Part shown: piece after piece, positions 25,510-34,038 of the stretch | Layout: every line of letters begins with the position of its first letter | How positions within the stretch are numbered: the stretch's first letter is position 1 | Source: Chakrabartia godavariana | GTDB lineage: Bacteria; Pseudomonadota; Alphaproteobacteria; Sphingomonadales; Sphingomonadaceae | DNA length: 64,000 bases | Direction: 5' to 3' | NCBI GenBank assembly: GCA_005518185.1 | Contig: RKSN01000002.1 | Span: forward strand, 496,001 to 560,000 | Translations under genes and position numbers: made by a program | Notes under the pieces: generated by a model | Told to the model about the DNA's origin: nothing | The model's database searches: none | Seen by the model: only the letters and a program-made list of their open reading frames with translations

Positions 25510-26640
25510 CTATTGAGCAGACGGACGAACGAGCAAGTGACTATGATAGAAATTAATGAGCCGCTCCGCCTCGGCGCCCCAGTTGTACCTGAGTTCCACG
25601 GCGGACCGACCGCATTTGCCCATTGCCTCGGCATCCTTCGGATGATCGATTATCCAGCGCATGCAATTTGCAATAGAGGCAGAATTGCGAGGGTCAACTA
25701 ATAGTCCACAGCTAGAGTCCTCGACAATTTCACGCCAAACCGGAAAGTCTGACGCGATGACAGGCACTCCCGCAGCCATGTACTCAAACAGCTTGATCGG
25801 CAAAGTTAGCATCTCATGTTCAACCGGCTGCAAAACCACAAGTCCGGCGCGCACTTCCCCGAGGATTTGCCCCACTTTCTCGCGCGATGCCCAGCCTTCG
25901 AATATGACGGAACGGTCCCACTCGGCCATGGCCTTGGCCTGCTCCTCGGTCTTTTGGATTGCGAAGCTCCCCACCAATCTGAGCTTCGCATTCATGTCGG
26001 CCAACTGAGCCGTCGCTTCCATCATCCCGAATATGTTGCGTACTTCCGAGATGTAACCGACATAGGCGAAATGGGCAGGGCGTTGATCCAGCGAACGTGC
26101 GTCCGGCTGATGCAGTTCCTCCAGAATCGGAAAGTTACGGACCAGAACTGTCTTGGCCGGCGGAAACCGGTCAGCAATGGTCTGGGTCGGCACAACGAGG
26201 CCGTCAAAGACGCGCGCGCCAATCCATTCGGCCGCCGCAACGAAAGGTGGCAACGTTCGCTGCGCCCAGGGCGGAAGACCCGGATTGTGCTTGACCTGTT
26301 CGGGCATGTCCTCATGAACATCGTAAACGATCCTGATCCCCGCGAGCCGCAGCAGAATTGCCCAGGGCAGCAGTTCAGGATCGTGAAAATGTGCAACCTT
26401 GGGCCGCGCCTTCAAAACGGCGCGAAACATCCGCCAGCCGCCGACGAACATCCGCTTCAACCGCGGAAGCCGAGGGCCGGTATCCACAACAGAATAGCCA
26501 TGCCGGGCATCAATCTCATTGCCCAGCCCGTCCTGCACATACAGCGCCACATCGTCAAAAGCACGGGAAAGGGACGCGACCTCTTTCGAACGTATCCGGG
26601 AGTCGTCCCTCGGGTGAACCGTCGTAAAATGAATGATCAT
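25510..26640 (-). CDS. Glycosyltransferase, GT4 family
   Basis: 376 residues. Starts inside the polymerase stop (ATGA overlap). N-terminal domain has IIHFTTVHPRDDSRI, then KVAHFHDPELLPWAILLRLAG and VYDVHEDMPEQ, a pattern of GT4 enzymes close to WbpH/WbpJ-type O-antigen transferases. The C-terminal domain has FAYVGYISEVRN, IFEGWASREKVGQILGEVRAGLV and the nucleotide-sugar contact LFEYMAAGVPVIASDFPVWREIV. It transfers a sugar from a nucleotide donor to the lipid-linked repeat unit on the cytoplasmic side. With the GT at 22377 and the PGT it supports a repeat of about three sugars. Confidence 0.9.
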   Translation of the reverse strand: MIIHFTTVHPRDDSRIRSKEVASLSRAFDDVALYVQDGLGNEIDARHGYSVVDTGPRLPRLKRMFVGGWRMFRAVLKARPKVAHFHDPELLPWAILLRLAGIRIVYDVHEDMPEQVKHNPGLPPWAQRTLPPFVAAAEWIGARVFDGLVVPTQTIADRFPPAKTVLVRNFPILEELHQPDARSLDQRPAHFAYVGYISEVRNIFGMMEATAQLADMNAKLRLVGSFAIQKTEEQAKAMAEWDRSVIFEGWASREKVGQILGEVRAGLVVLQPVEHEMLTLPIKLFEYMAAGVPVIASDFPVWREIVEDSSCGLLVDPRNSASIANCMRWIIDHPKDAEAMGKCGRSAVELRYNWGAEAERLINFYHSHLLVRPSAQ

Positions 26641-27932
26641 CGCGCAGCGCTCCCCGCTAATCCCTTCGACGAGCCACTTGGAGGACTGACCAGCAAGTAT
26701 ATGAGGAGCAGCAACAGCCCGTGAGTGAGGAGGGAAGTCAGTAAATCAGCGCTGGACAGGATGTTGAATATAGTAACAAAGCTCACCGCCGCGACAAACG
26801 CATGCCCCACACGCTCAGCCACGCTGTTCAAGAAAGCAATGATGAGACCGGTCGCCATCGAGTAGGCCAAAACGCCAGGCACCCCGGCATTCGAGAAGCC
26901 GCTACCCACGATGCCTGTGTTCGCGGACGTATCCAGATCGCGAAAATACTCATAGCCGATGATAAACGGCGCAGTCAGATTATAATCACTCGTCGTGGCC
27001 CAAGAAAAGAACCGCGAAGACGACCAGTAGTAAAACGGGTTATCAGAAAAAAATTCAATGTATTTTGAGTCAAGCATCGCTGGAACGAAAAGAACCCTCC
27101 TGACAATAAGTGACGTTAAATAAGATATATCTCCAGGATAACCGAAAAAACGTGTAAACAATATTTCCATTATTGATATCGATGGAATTATGATAAAAAC
27201 ATCGGGAAAATATCTTGATATTAAACGACTATTAAAAGAAGCATATAAAAACAAAGCCACAGGCGGAGAAAACAGAACACTTTTATGGTGACTCATTCCA
27301 AACAGAATTATGGTCAAGGCCAATGCGCCTACGAAATATACATACGAGCGATTAATATAAGCTGTCACAATAATTATTGGGAGAATTACGCTGGAGACAT
27401 TTGAATAAACGTACGCAAATATCGCAGGAAGATTATCAGCGGACTCACGCCTGAACTCATAAACCCTTTCAATATCCAAGTTGAAATTTTCCAAGCCGCC
27501 ATAGAAGGCCTGCAGCGAAATGACCATGACGACGAGCGCCAGAGATGCCAGCATTAAAGCCTCGCCTCTCATGGGATGCAAATTGACAGACGGAACGCGG
27601 AACGTTGACATAAAATGGAGAGAGATCACAACTAGGAAATATATAAAAATATTCAAATTTCCCTGCCCGGAAAGAGCAATATAAACGGCAGATGGTATTA
27701 TCCAAAGATAATACACCGATATAATTATATATGATTTTGCAGTATTATTTACCTTAAAAATTAAAGAAAACGGGACCGTCATAATAAGAGCCGTCAGAAG
27801 CCCTTCGACCGTCAATGATCCGGAGAATCCCATGTACGCCCACGTAGGGACGATCTCTATATGATAAATAACACATAGAAGAACTGTATATATAAATGCC
27901 GATGCAGTGTGGTTCTTTTTCACCTGTATCAC
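26637..27932 (-). CDS. Polysaccharide repeat-unit polymerase, Wzy type
   Basis: 431 residues with about eleven or twelve hydrophobic helices and no soluble domain, flanked by wzx and a glycosyltransferase: the standard place for a Wzy polymerase. Helices can be seen near AFIYTVLLCVIYHI, IFIYFLVVISLHF, ALMLASLALVVMVI and a C-terminal LLTHGLLLLLIYLLV. A long periplasmic loop contains NPFYYWSSSRFFSWAT. Such polymerases have little sequence conservation, so the call rests on topology and context. The coding region, above all 27000-27930, is much richer in A and T than the genes around it, which suggests recent acquisition. GTG start. Confidence 0.82.
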   Translation of the reverse strand: MIQVKKNHTASAFIYTVLLCVIYHIEIVPTWAYMGFSGSLTVEGLLTALIMTVPFSLIFKVNNTAKSYIIISVYYLWIIPSAVYIALSGQGNLNIFIYFLVVISLHFMSTFRVPSVNLHPMRGEALMLASLALVVMVISLQAFYGGLENFNLDIERVYEFRRESADNLPAIFAYVYSNVSSVILPIIIVTAYINRSYVYFVGALALTIILFGMSHHKSVLFSPPVALFLYASFNSRLISRYFPDVFIIIPSISIMEILFTRFFGYPGDISYLTSLIVRRVLFVPAMLDSKYIEFFSDNPFYYWSSSRFFSWATTSDYNLTAPFIIGYEYFRDLDTSANTGIVGSGFSNAGVPGVLAYSMATGLIIAFLNSVAERVGHAFVAAVSFVTIFNILSSADLLTSLLTHGLLLLLIYLLVSPPSGSSKGLAGSAAR

Positions 27933-27962
27933 AATATATTGTTCCCGTACATTTAATTAATT

Positions 27963-29231
27963 CTATTTATAATTTGACATAATACTGAACACCAATGCGA
28001 TGTTAAGTGCATAAAAGACGGCGCCAGCCACCGCAAACGCTTCGACGAGCACCGAACTGCAATAGTGTAGAGCAACGAGCAACGCCAGTATGCGAAAGCA
28101 TGCTCCGGCTGCTTGCAACCCCATCGCGAGGGTAAGACGTCCGGTGACGTGCAAAATGGAAAGCAACGGCGTCGCGATGAACTGCATCAGGAACATCGGT
28201 GCTAACCAAGCCACCATAATACCAGCTGGAGCCCATTCCGAGCCGAACACAAAGGGAAACGCGATTGGAGAAACTAAGCCGACCAGTAGCAATAGGGGGG
28301 CGCCCAACTTAGCCATACCCCACATCATTTTCCGGCTAAACTGCGCAAGTTCACCCTCCTGGAGCTTGTCGGGCGCTTCAGTCAGATAAACTTGGGCAAC
28401 CGAATTGCCGACGAGCATCATCGGAACGCCCAAGAGACGCATGGCAAGCATAAGATGGCCCCCACTCGCGCCATCGGCAGATCCTGCGATAATCAGAATC
28501 GAGACTTCAAGCGCCGCTGTGTTGAAGAGCGCTTCGGGAACGGAATAAATCGGAAACTGGCGATATTTGCGAGCCGCAGCTCGCAGATCGGCTGAGCGGA
28601 CGGATTTGGCAAGATGTCGGTCTCGCTTCCAGAACGATGCGGCCAGGCCCAAAAAACCAAGTCCGCTCAGCAGCATGTGCCCGAACAGCAGCCCAAAGGG
28701 ACCTGAAGTCAAAGCTCCGGCGCCGGCTTGAGTCGCGGTTCCACCAATGGCACGGGTCAGGCGCGTCTGCGCAATCAACCCAAACTGACGCCGCCTCGAC
28801 GCCCAATATTGGAAAGCATCATAAGCTGCCGCGAGAAATACGCCTGCCGGAAGCAGCCAAAGATAGGGTTTTAACGCAGGTTGCCCTATGAGACGCGATA
28901 ACTCGGCAGGCGCGAGAGCAACGCTGAGCCCAACAATGAGCGCAATCACCCCGCCCGAGCCGAGGGACAGCAGCAGGAGGTGGAGCGCGGTCGCATCGTC
29001 GCGTGGCAGCGGGATCGCAAGATTGAACCGCAAACATGCTGCCACGGTCAGCAAGCCGAGTGTCGATGCGTAAGCCGCCAACAGATTGAAGTCCGCCGGC
29101 GTGTAGAGACGTGTCAAAAGAGGAAGGGCGAGAAGCGTTACCGCTTGGGCTGCAGCGGTACCGCCTGCGAGCAGGCCAACGCTTCTAACGACCCTATTTC
29201 CCAGCCAACGCTGGATTCTAGCCCTCGCCAT
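27963..29231 (-). CDS. Lipid-linked oligosaccharide flippase, Wzx/RfbX family
   Basis: 422 residues with about twelve helices. It starts RWLGNRVVRSVGLLAGGTAAAQAVTLLALPLLTRLYTP in parts, the common N-terminus of the MOP-superfamily polysaccharide flippases (G-G-T-A-x-x-Q, then the LLTRLYTPADF motif). The second half repeats this pattern (PMMLVGNSVAQVYLTEAP). It moves undecaprenyl-pyrophosphate-linked repeat units across the inner membrane to the polymerase encoded immediately downstream (30-bp gap). Confidence 0.92.
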   Translation of the reverse strand: MARARIQRWLGNRVVRSVGLLAGGTAAAQAVTLLALPLLTRLYTPADFNLLAAYASTLGLLTVAACLRFNLAIPLPRDDATALHLLLLSLGSGGVIALIVGLSVALAPAELSRLIGQPALKPYLWLLPAGVFLAAAYDAFQYWASRRRQFGLIAQTRLTRAIGGTATQAGAGALTSGPFGLLFGHMLLSGLGFLGLAASFWKRDRHLAKSVRSADLRAAARKYRQFPIYSVPEALFNTAALEVSILIIAGSADGASGGHLMLAMRLLGVPMMLVGNSVAQVYLTEAPDKLQEGELAQFSRKMMWGMAKLGAPLLLLVGLVSPIAFPFVFGSEWAPAGIMVAWLAPMFLMQFIATPLLSILHVTGRLTLAMGLQAAGACFRILALLVALHYCSSVLVEAFAVAGAVFYALNIALVFSIMSNYK

Positions 29232-29295
29232 GAACAGCCTTCTTCTGAGACGCGGCCATATGTTCGGGCTCCAGCGAGCTGGCCGTGCCCGAGCC

Positions 29296-30621
29296 TCAGG
29301 CCTTTACCACGTTAGCGTTTGCAGCCCGATACTTCCCTCGCGTATCCACAATCAGCTGCGCATTCTCAAGGATCATGTCGTAATCAAAATCGCTGTGATC
29401 GGTCAGCAAGACGACGGCGTCGAAGGATGCAATGCTCTGCGGCGTCACCACTTCTGAAACGAGGTCAAAATGGTGTTCGCGCATCTTGGGAAACTCGGGC
29501 ACGTTCGGATCGGAATAGGCCACGATAGCGCCGCGATTCCGGAGGTGCTCCATCACGAAGACCGAGGGGGATTCGCGCATATCGTCTACATCGCGCTTGT
29601 AGGCGATGCCGAGCGCAAGAATGCGGCTGCCCTTCAGGGCCTTCTGCCGTTCATTCAAGGCATCGGCAATCTTGCTCACCACCCATTCCGGCATGTCGCG
29701 GTTGATCTCTCCCGCGAGTTCGATGAAGTGCGTGGACAGCCCATATTCGCGCGCCTTCCAGGTGAGATAGAAGGGATCGATCGGAATGCAGTGGCCGCCG
29801 AGACCAGGCCCCGGGTAGTAAGCAGTGAAGCCAAACGGCTTTGTCGCAGCCGCGTCAATCACTTCAAAAATGTCGATTCCCATCCGGTCAGCGATGAGCT
29901 TCATTTCGTTGGCCAGACCGATGTTTACGGACCGGTGAATGTTCTCGAGGAGCTTGGTCAGTTCGGCAGCCCGTGTTGAACTGACGGGGACAACACGGTC
30001 GATTACCTGCTCATACAGTGACTGACCGGCCGCTAGACAGTCTGCCGTTTCCCCGCCGACGACCTTGGGAATCGTCCGTGTCGTAAAGTTGGGATTGCCC
30101 GGGTCCTCTCTCTCCGGCGAGTAGACCAAAAAGAAGTTTTCGCCGACGTGCAAATCACGACCTTCAACGAAGGGGCGAAGCACTTCAGACGTAGTGCCCG
30201 GCCATGTCGTGCTTTCGAGAGACAGCATCTGCCCTTCCCGTAAATAGGGAGTGATCGCCTTCATCGTGTCGACGATATAGGTCAGATCGGGCTCGCGATG
30301 GGCGCTCAAAGGCGTCGGCACACAGATGATGATCGCATCAACCTCCGGAATGCGTGCAAAATCGCCAGTCGCCTCGAACCCGCTTACGACCATCTTCTGG
30401 ATATCTGTCGCCGGGATGTGCCGGATCGGCGTGCGCCCGGCATTAAGTTCTTCAACGCGTTCATGATCAATGTCGAAACCGAGCACCCTCAGCCCGACCT
30501 CCTGAAAGCGAAGGGCGAGCGGAATGCCGACATAACCAAGACCTATGATTCCGATGAGGGCCGAGCGACCGACCACACGCTGTTGGAATGCGGACAGCAA
30601 GACATTGGGAACAGCAGTCAT
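29296..30621 (-). CDS. UDP-N-acetylglucosamine 6-dehydrogenase, WbpA-like
   Basis: 441 residues from the ATG at 30621; a GTG at 30633 would add four. Rossmann motif [11 protein letters not shown], the ribose-contact FDID, and the catalytic Cys in [16 protein letters not shown] (Cys278 from this start). The block [13 protein letters not shown] just before it is a feature of the WbpA/WlbA-pathway UDP-GlcNAc dehydrogenases rather than UDP-glucose enzymes. It oxidises C6 of UDP-GlcNAc twice with NAD+ to give UDP-GlcNAcA. Next genes upstream (WbpE-, acyltransferase, WbpB-like) complete the route to UDP-2,3-diacetamido-2,3-dideoxy-glucuronic acid. Confidence 0.93.
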   Translation of the reverse strand: MTAVPNVLLSAFQQRVVGRSALIGIIGLGYVGIPLALRFQEVGLRVLGFDIDHERVEELNAGRTPIRHIPATDIQKMVVSGFEATGDFARIPEVDAIIICVPTPLSAHREPDLTYIVDTMKAITPYLREGQMLSLESTTWPGTTSEVLRPFVEGRDLHVGENFFLVYSPEREDPGNPNFTTRTIPKVVGGETADCLAAGQSLYEQVIDRVVPVSSTRAAELTKLLENIHRSVNIGLANEMKLIADRMGIDIFEVIDAAATKPFGFTAYYPGPGLGGHCIPIDPFYLTWKAREYGLSTHFIELAGEINRDMPEWVVSKIADALNERQKALKGSRILALGIAYKRDVDDMRESPSVFVMEHLRNRGAIVAYSDPNVPEFPKMREHHFDLVSEVVTPQSIASFDAVVLLTDHSDFDYDMILENAQLIVDTRGKYRAANANVVKA

Positions 30622-30648
30622 GTTCAAAACCACTTCTATTCAACGTTT

Positions 30649-31779
30649 TCAGGCGGTGGTGGAAACAGCAGCAATCACGGCCGAGCAAACCTGATCAATT
30701 TCCTCGTTCGAGAGATAGGGATGCATCGGCAGGCTGAGCACGTCGCAGGACAATTGCTCCGCAATCGGCAGCGAACCTTCCCCCCCTCCGTATGCGACAT
30801 AAGCCGGCTGGAGATGCATCGGACGAGGATAATAGACGTTCGAAGGAATGCCTGCTTCTCGTAACCGTGCCTGAACCGCGTCGCGATCCGGAACTTTGAT
30901 CGTGTACTGCGCCCACGCGAAACGGTCATTACCTTCAGCGAGAAACGGCGTGGCGACGTGTCCGGAAAGTGCGGACGAATAAGCCAAGGATACCGCATGG
31001 CGCTTTTCCAATTCTTCCGCGAAGACTGCAAGTTTTGGCAAGAGAATTGCCGCCTGAAGCGTGTCCAGGCGGCTGTTCACACCCACGCGGACGACATCAT
31101 ATTTTTCTTGACCCTTGCCATGCAGGCAAATCGAACGGATCGTGTCGGCTATCTCGTCACTGTCCGTAAAGATCGCACCGCCGTCACCATAGCACCCGAG
31201 TGGCTTGGCTGGAAAAAAGCTTGTTGTCGTGATGTCAGCCATCCCTGAGCCAACGCGCTGGCCACGGAAACTTGCCCCGAAACCCTGAGCGGCATCCGAA
31301 ATAAACACCAGTCCATACTTGTCAGATATCGCGCGAGCGCGGTCATAATCGACTGGCTGACCAAATAGATCGACGGTGAGCAAGGCTGCGGGCCTGAGCT
31401 TTGCGTCCTGCTTGACGCGCTCAATGGCAGCCTCTGCACTGGCATAATCAAGGTTGAAGGTTTGGGAGTCAGAATCGACGAATACCGGGGTCGCTCCCAA
31501 AAGCAGGATCACTTCAGCCGTTGCCGTATATGTGAAGCTTGGAACGAAAACAGCATCACCGCGGCCAATGCCAAGTGCCATCATGGCCAATTGGAGTGCG
31601 TCGGTCCCGTTTGCGCAGCTGACAACGCGCTTTGCTCCACTAAACTGAGCGAGTTCATCTTCGAGTTCGCGAACCTCGGATCCTTGGATGAATGCTTGCC
31701 TTTCCAACACCCCGTTGATCCGCAGATCGATGTCGGATTTCAGAAGTTGATACTGAGTTTTTAGATCAATGAATTGCAT
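30649..31779 (-). CDS. DegT-family aminotransferase, WbpE-like
   Basis: 376 residues from the ATG at 31779 (GGGAAG upstream); a GTG at 31785 is two codons earlier. It begins MQFIDLKTQYQLLKSDID, close to the usual WbpE/WlbC start. PLP lysine is Lys192 in SFFPAKPLGCYGDGG, with SDAAQGFGA (161-169) and the cofactor-phosphate block CANGTDALQLA. Expected reaction: glutamate-dependent amination at C3 of UDP-3-keto-GlcNAcA, the product of the WbpB-like oxidoreductase. It is separated by 14 bp from the acyltransferase gene upstream. Confidence 0.92.
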   Translation of the reverse strand: MQFIDLKTQYQLLKSDIDLRINGVLERQAFIQGSEVRELEDELAQFSGAKRVVSCANGTDALQLAMMALGIGRGDAVFVPSFTYTATAEVILLLGATPVFVDSDSQTFNLDYASAEAAIERVKQDAKLRPAALLTVDLFGQPVDYDRARAISDKYGLVFISDAAQGFGASFRGQRVGSGMADITTTSFFPAKPLGCYGDGGAIFTDSDEIADTIRSICLHGKGQEKYDVVRVGVNSRLDTLQAAILLPKLAVFAEELEKRHAVSLAYSSALSGHVATPFLAEGNDRFAWAQYTIKVPDRDAVQARLREAGIPSNVYYPRPMHLQPAYVAYGGGEGSLPIAEQLSCDVLSLPMHPYLSNEEIDQVCSAVIAAVSTTA

Positions 31780-31793
31780 AAACACTTCCCGAG

Positions 31794-32684
31794 TTAGCGA
31801 ATGGAACGGATATGATCCAAGAAACGACTATGCTCGATCGCGAAGTTCCCGCTCACGACCTCGCGATCAGCGACATTTCGCGTTACAACCGCACCGATAC
31901 TCACTTTTGCACCAGCGCCAATTGTCAAACCGTTTTTGATGACTGAGGAGGGACCGATATAGGCGCCATCGCCAATGATCGCGCGCCCCAAAATGTTGAC
32001 GAGCGCGCAGATCTGCACCCTTTTCCCGATCTGGACGTCGTGCGCGATATATACGAGATTATCGGCAACGACTTCTTCACCAAGCGTTGTATAGCCGCCA
32101 AACAACGCCTTCGCGACGCACACGTTACTCAGCAATTCGACAAAGGGCATGAGCCGCACGCCGCCAATCTGGGGGACGATACGCTGCCTTCCTCCGATAA
32201 TCCCCGTATTGAAGCCCGGCATGCCAAGACTCACTCCGGAATGGAGGACACAATCACTTTCAATGGTGACTCCAGGCCTGACGCACACATTCGGACCTAT
32301 CCAGCTTCTGGCACCAATCTTGACCCCATGATCGGCAATACGAGCGGTCGGATCGATTACAGCGGCGGAGTCGATCTCGGTCTCCATCAAACGAAGCCGC
32401 GCATTGTGTTGCTCCGCGAGACGTGCGTGGATCTCGGAATGCGCCGCATCGGGATCGTCTGTGACCGCAACAGCCAAAGCTTGATCGACAAGTTCGGCAA
32501 CGTCGGGCTTGGTGATCACTGCAGCTACGTTTGCGTTTTCGTTAACCTCGCTAACGTATTTGGCGGACCTTAGAGGCACGCATAAGCCGCGAAGCGGCGT
32601 CGATAGCTTCCCGGTAACGTCAAAGGAGCCGTCGCGCAAAATCCGCAAACCAGCCAACCCAGCAAAATCGGAAAGCCGCGTCAC
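31794..32684 (-). CDS. LpxD-like left-handed beta-helix acyltransferase, probable sugar N-acetyltransferase
   Basis: 296 residues. An N-terminal domain of about 100 residues resembles the uridine-binding part of LpxD, followed by hexapeptide repeats (VKIGARSWIGPNVCVRPG, IIGDGAYIGPSSVIKNG). The probable catalytic His215 is in NLVYIAHDVQIG, the same environment as the LpxD active-site histidine. The Pseudomonas pathway uses the short WbpD acetyltransferase for the 3-amino group of UDP-GlcNAc3NA; no WbpD-like gene is present, and this gene sits exactly between the WbpB- and WbpE-like genes, so it likely does that step. Its start overlaps the stop of the oxidoreductase gene by four bases. Confidence 0.85.
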   Translation of the reverse strand: MTRLSDFAGLAGLRILRDGSFDVTGKLSTPLRGLCVPLRSAKYVSEVNENANVAAVITKPDVAELVDQALAVAVTDDPDAAHSEIHARLAEQHNARLRLMETEIDSAAVIDPTARIADHGVKIGARSWIGPNVCVRPGVTIESDCVLHSGVSLGMPGFNTGIIGGRQRIVPQIGGVRLMPFVELLSNVCVAKALFGGYTTLGEEVVADNLVYIAHDVQIGKRVQICALVNILGRAIIGDGAYIGPSSVIKNGLTIGAGAKVSIGAVVTRNVADREVVSGNFAIEHSRFLDHIRSIR

Positions 32685-33661
32685 GCGACACCCGCAGCTT
32701 GAGAAGCACGACGCAGCAGCCGAAGTACAGGGATCGCTTCCGCTGGTCCAGTAACGGCCGTTTGCCCTGTCCCAATTGATGTTAGGAATGCGCTCATTTC
32801 CTGATGCAATGGCTCAAGCTGCGGCCACTCGATTGGTTCGCCAGTGCCTTTCACAAAGGCCGGAGAGACGCCCCCAAAATCGACATAGTTTTTGTAGAGA
32901 ACCAGCTTACGGTCTCGTTCCGCGTGCGTATCTTCAAAGATGATCGCGCCGCGCGTACCCAGCACAACTAATTTATGCTCTTTGAACGGCGATAGCCACG
33001 ACACGTTAACTTGCGCGGTGAGCACATCGGTGAAACGGAGCGAAATAGAAAATTGATCGGGAATATCGGGATTAACCACCCGGACTGCCAAGCCTTCGAC
33101 GGACTGCGGTTCTTGTCCGGTAACGCCGAGCACCATTGAAAAGTCATGGGGTGCCATGCTCCACAATGCATTTTCCTCTGTGCGGATAGCGCCCGGATTC
33201 AGGCGGTTCGAAGTGATGTGACGAACTTCGCCGATAACGCCGGAAACGATGACCTCCTTCAACCTCACAAAAGCCGGGTGATATTGCAGCAAATGCCCGA
33301 CCATGAGCGGGCGCCGCACCGAGGCAGCAAGCGCGGACAGCTCTGCAGCTTCATCCAAATGAAGCGCGAGCGGCTTTTCAACAAAAACCGCCTTCTTATT
33401 TTTGAGCGCACGAAGCGCGAGCCCGTAGTGTTCTACAGCTGGGGCAGCTATTGCTACACCGTCGATACCATCCTGAAATGCGGCCTCAACGTCCGACGTC
33501 ACTTTAGCGCCAAGCCCGGCAACATAAGCGTCAAGCTGCTCGACAGCAGGATCAATAACAATTTCAAGCGCGCCCAATTCGGACAGTACCCGGGCTATGT
33601 TCCTGCCCCACCGGCCACAGCCGATGAGTGCTACTCTCGGCACAGACTCAGACCTGATCAC
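32681..33661 (-). CDS. Gfo/Idh/MocA oxidoreductase, WbpB/WlbA-like
   Basis: 326 residues from the GTG at 33661, chosen because GGAAGG lies seven bases upstream and the Rossmann strand VALIGCGRWGRNIA follows at once; the frame extends to 33826 without family similarity. The conserved Glu-Lys-Pro motif is in VFVEKPLALH, and the catalytic-region His in WSMAPHDFSM. The fold and neighbours point to NAD-dependent oxidation of C3 of UDP-GlcNAcA. Known WbpB/WlbA enzymes recycle their NADH by reducing 2-oxoglutarate, which the WbpE-like enzyme regenerates. First gene of the long leftward block. Confidence 0.9.
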   Translation of the reverse strand: MIRSESVPRVALIGCGRWGRNIARVLSELGALEIVIDPAVEQLDAYVAGLGAKVTSDVEAAFQDGIDGVAIAAPAVEHYGLALRALKNKKAVFVEKPLALHLDEAAELSALAASVRRPLMVGHLLQYHPAFVRLKEVIVSGVIGEVRHITSNRLNPGAIRTEENALWSMAPHDFSMVLGVTGQEPQSVEGLAVRVVNPDIPDQFSISLRFTDVLTAQVNVSWLSPFKEHKLVVLGTRGAIIFEDTHAERDRKLVLYKNYVDFGGVSPAFVKGTGEPIEWPQLEPLHQEMSAFLTSIGTGQTAVTGPAEAIPVLRLLRRASQAAGVA

Positions 33662-34038
33662 AAACAATCCTTCCAGTTTCTCAAAAACGCGGAGATGACA
33701 ACAAAGAACGGTGTTTAAAAGTTGAGAGACCCCAGACTTCCGAGAGGCTGAAAACCATGAATCTTTGCGAAGCCCTATGTCGGAACGATGCCTTCGGCAA
33801 GCTAGAATCGGGGACTGTCGAAGCACATCGGCGGAAGGCTGAGATGGTGGCAGATGGACGCTGCTCGCGCGAAGAGAGACTTACAGCCGATGTGTCGAGC
33901 GGCCTGCCGCAAGTCTACTTCAAACAGAATTTACGAAAAACTCGTTCTTTCAACGAATTATTTTTGCAATTCAAAAAGATCCCAAGACCAAGAAGCTGAT
34001 CTGGTGCAGGGCGAGCGTTTGATACCACAGGCGGATCC
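33662..34038. other. 377-bp intergenic region, probable promoter of the leftward polysaccharide block
   Basis: No recognisable gene. An 80-codon frame on the plus strand (33757-33999) has no resemblance to a known family and ends in low-complexity basic sequence. An A/T-rich pocket at about 33925-33985 (ACAGAATTTACG, AATTATTTTTGC) stands out from the GC-rich flanks and is the best place for a promoter reading left into the WbpB-like gene, which would give a leader near 300 nt. I could not fix -35 and -10 elements. Confidence 0.4.

Noticed and set aside
25452-25634. 61-residue N-terminal extension of the amidotransferase
   Set aside because: It overlaps the upstream GT gene, has no similarity, and would block the Cys2 nucleophile.
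33757-33999. 80-codon ORF upstream of the leftward polysaccharide block
   Set aside because: No recognisable domain, no good ribosome site, and the region is better explained as leader and promoter. Kept only as part of the intergenic entry.
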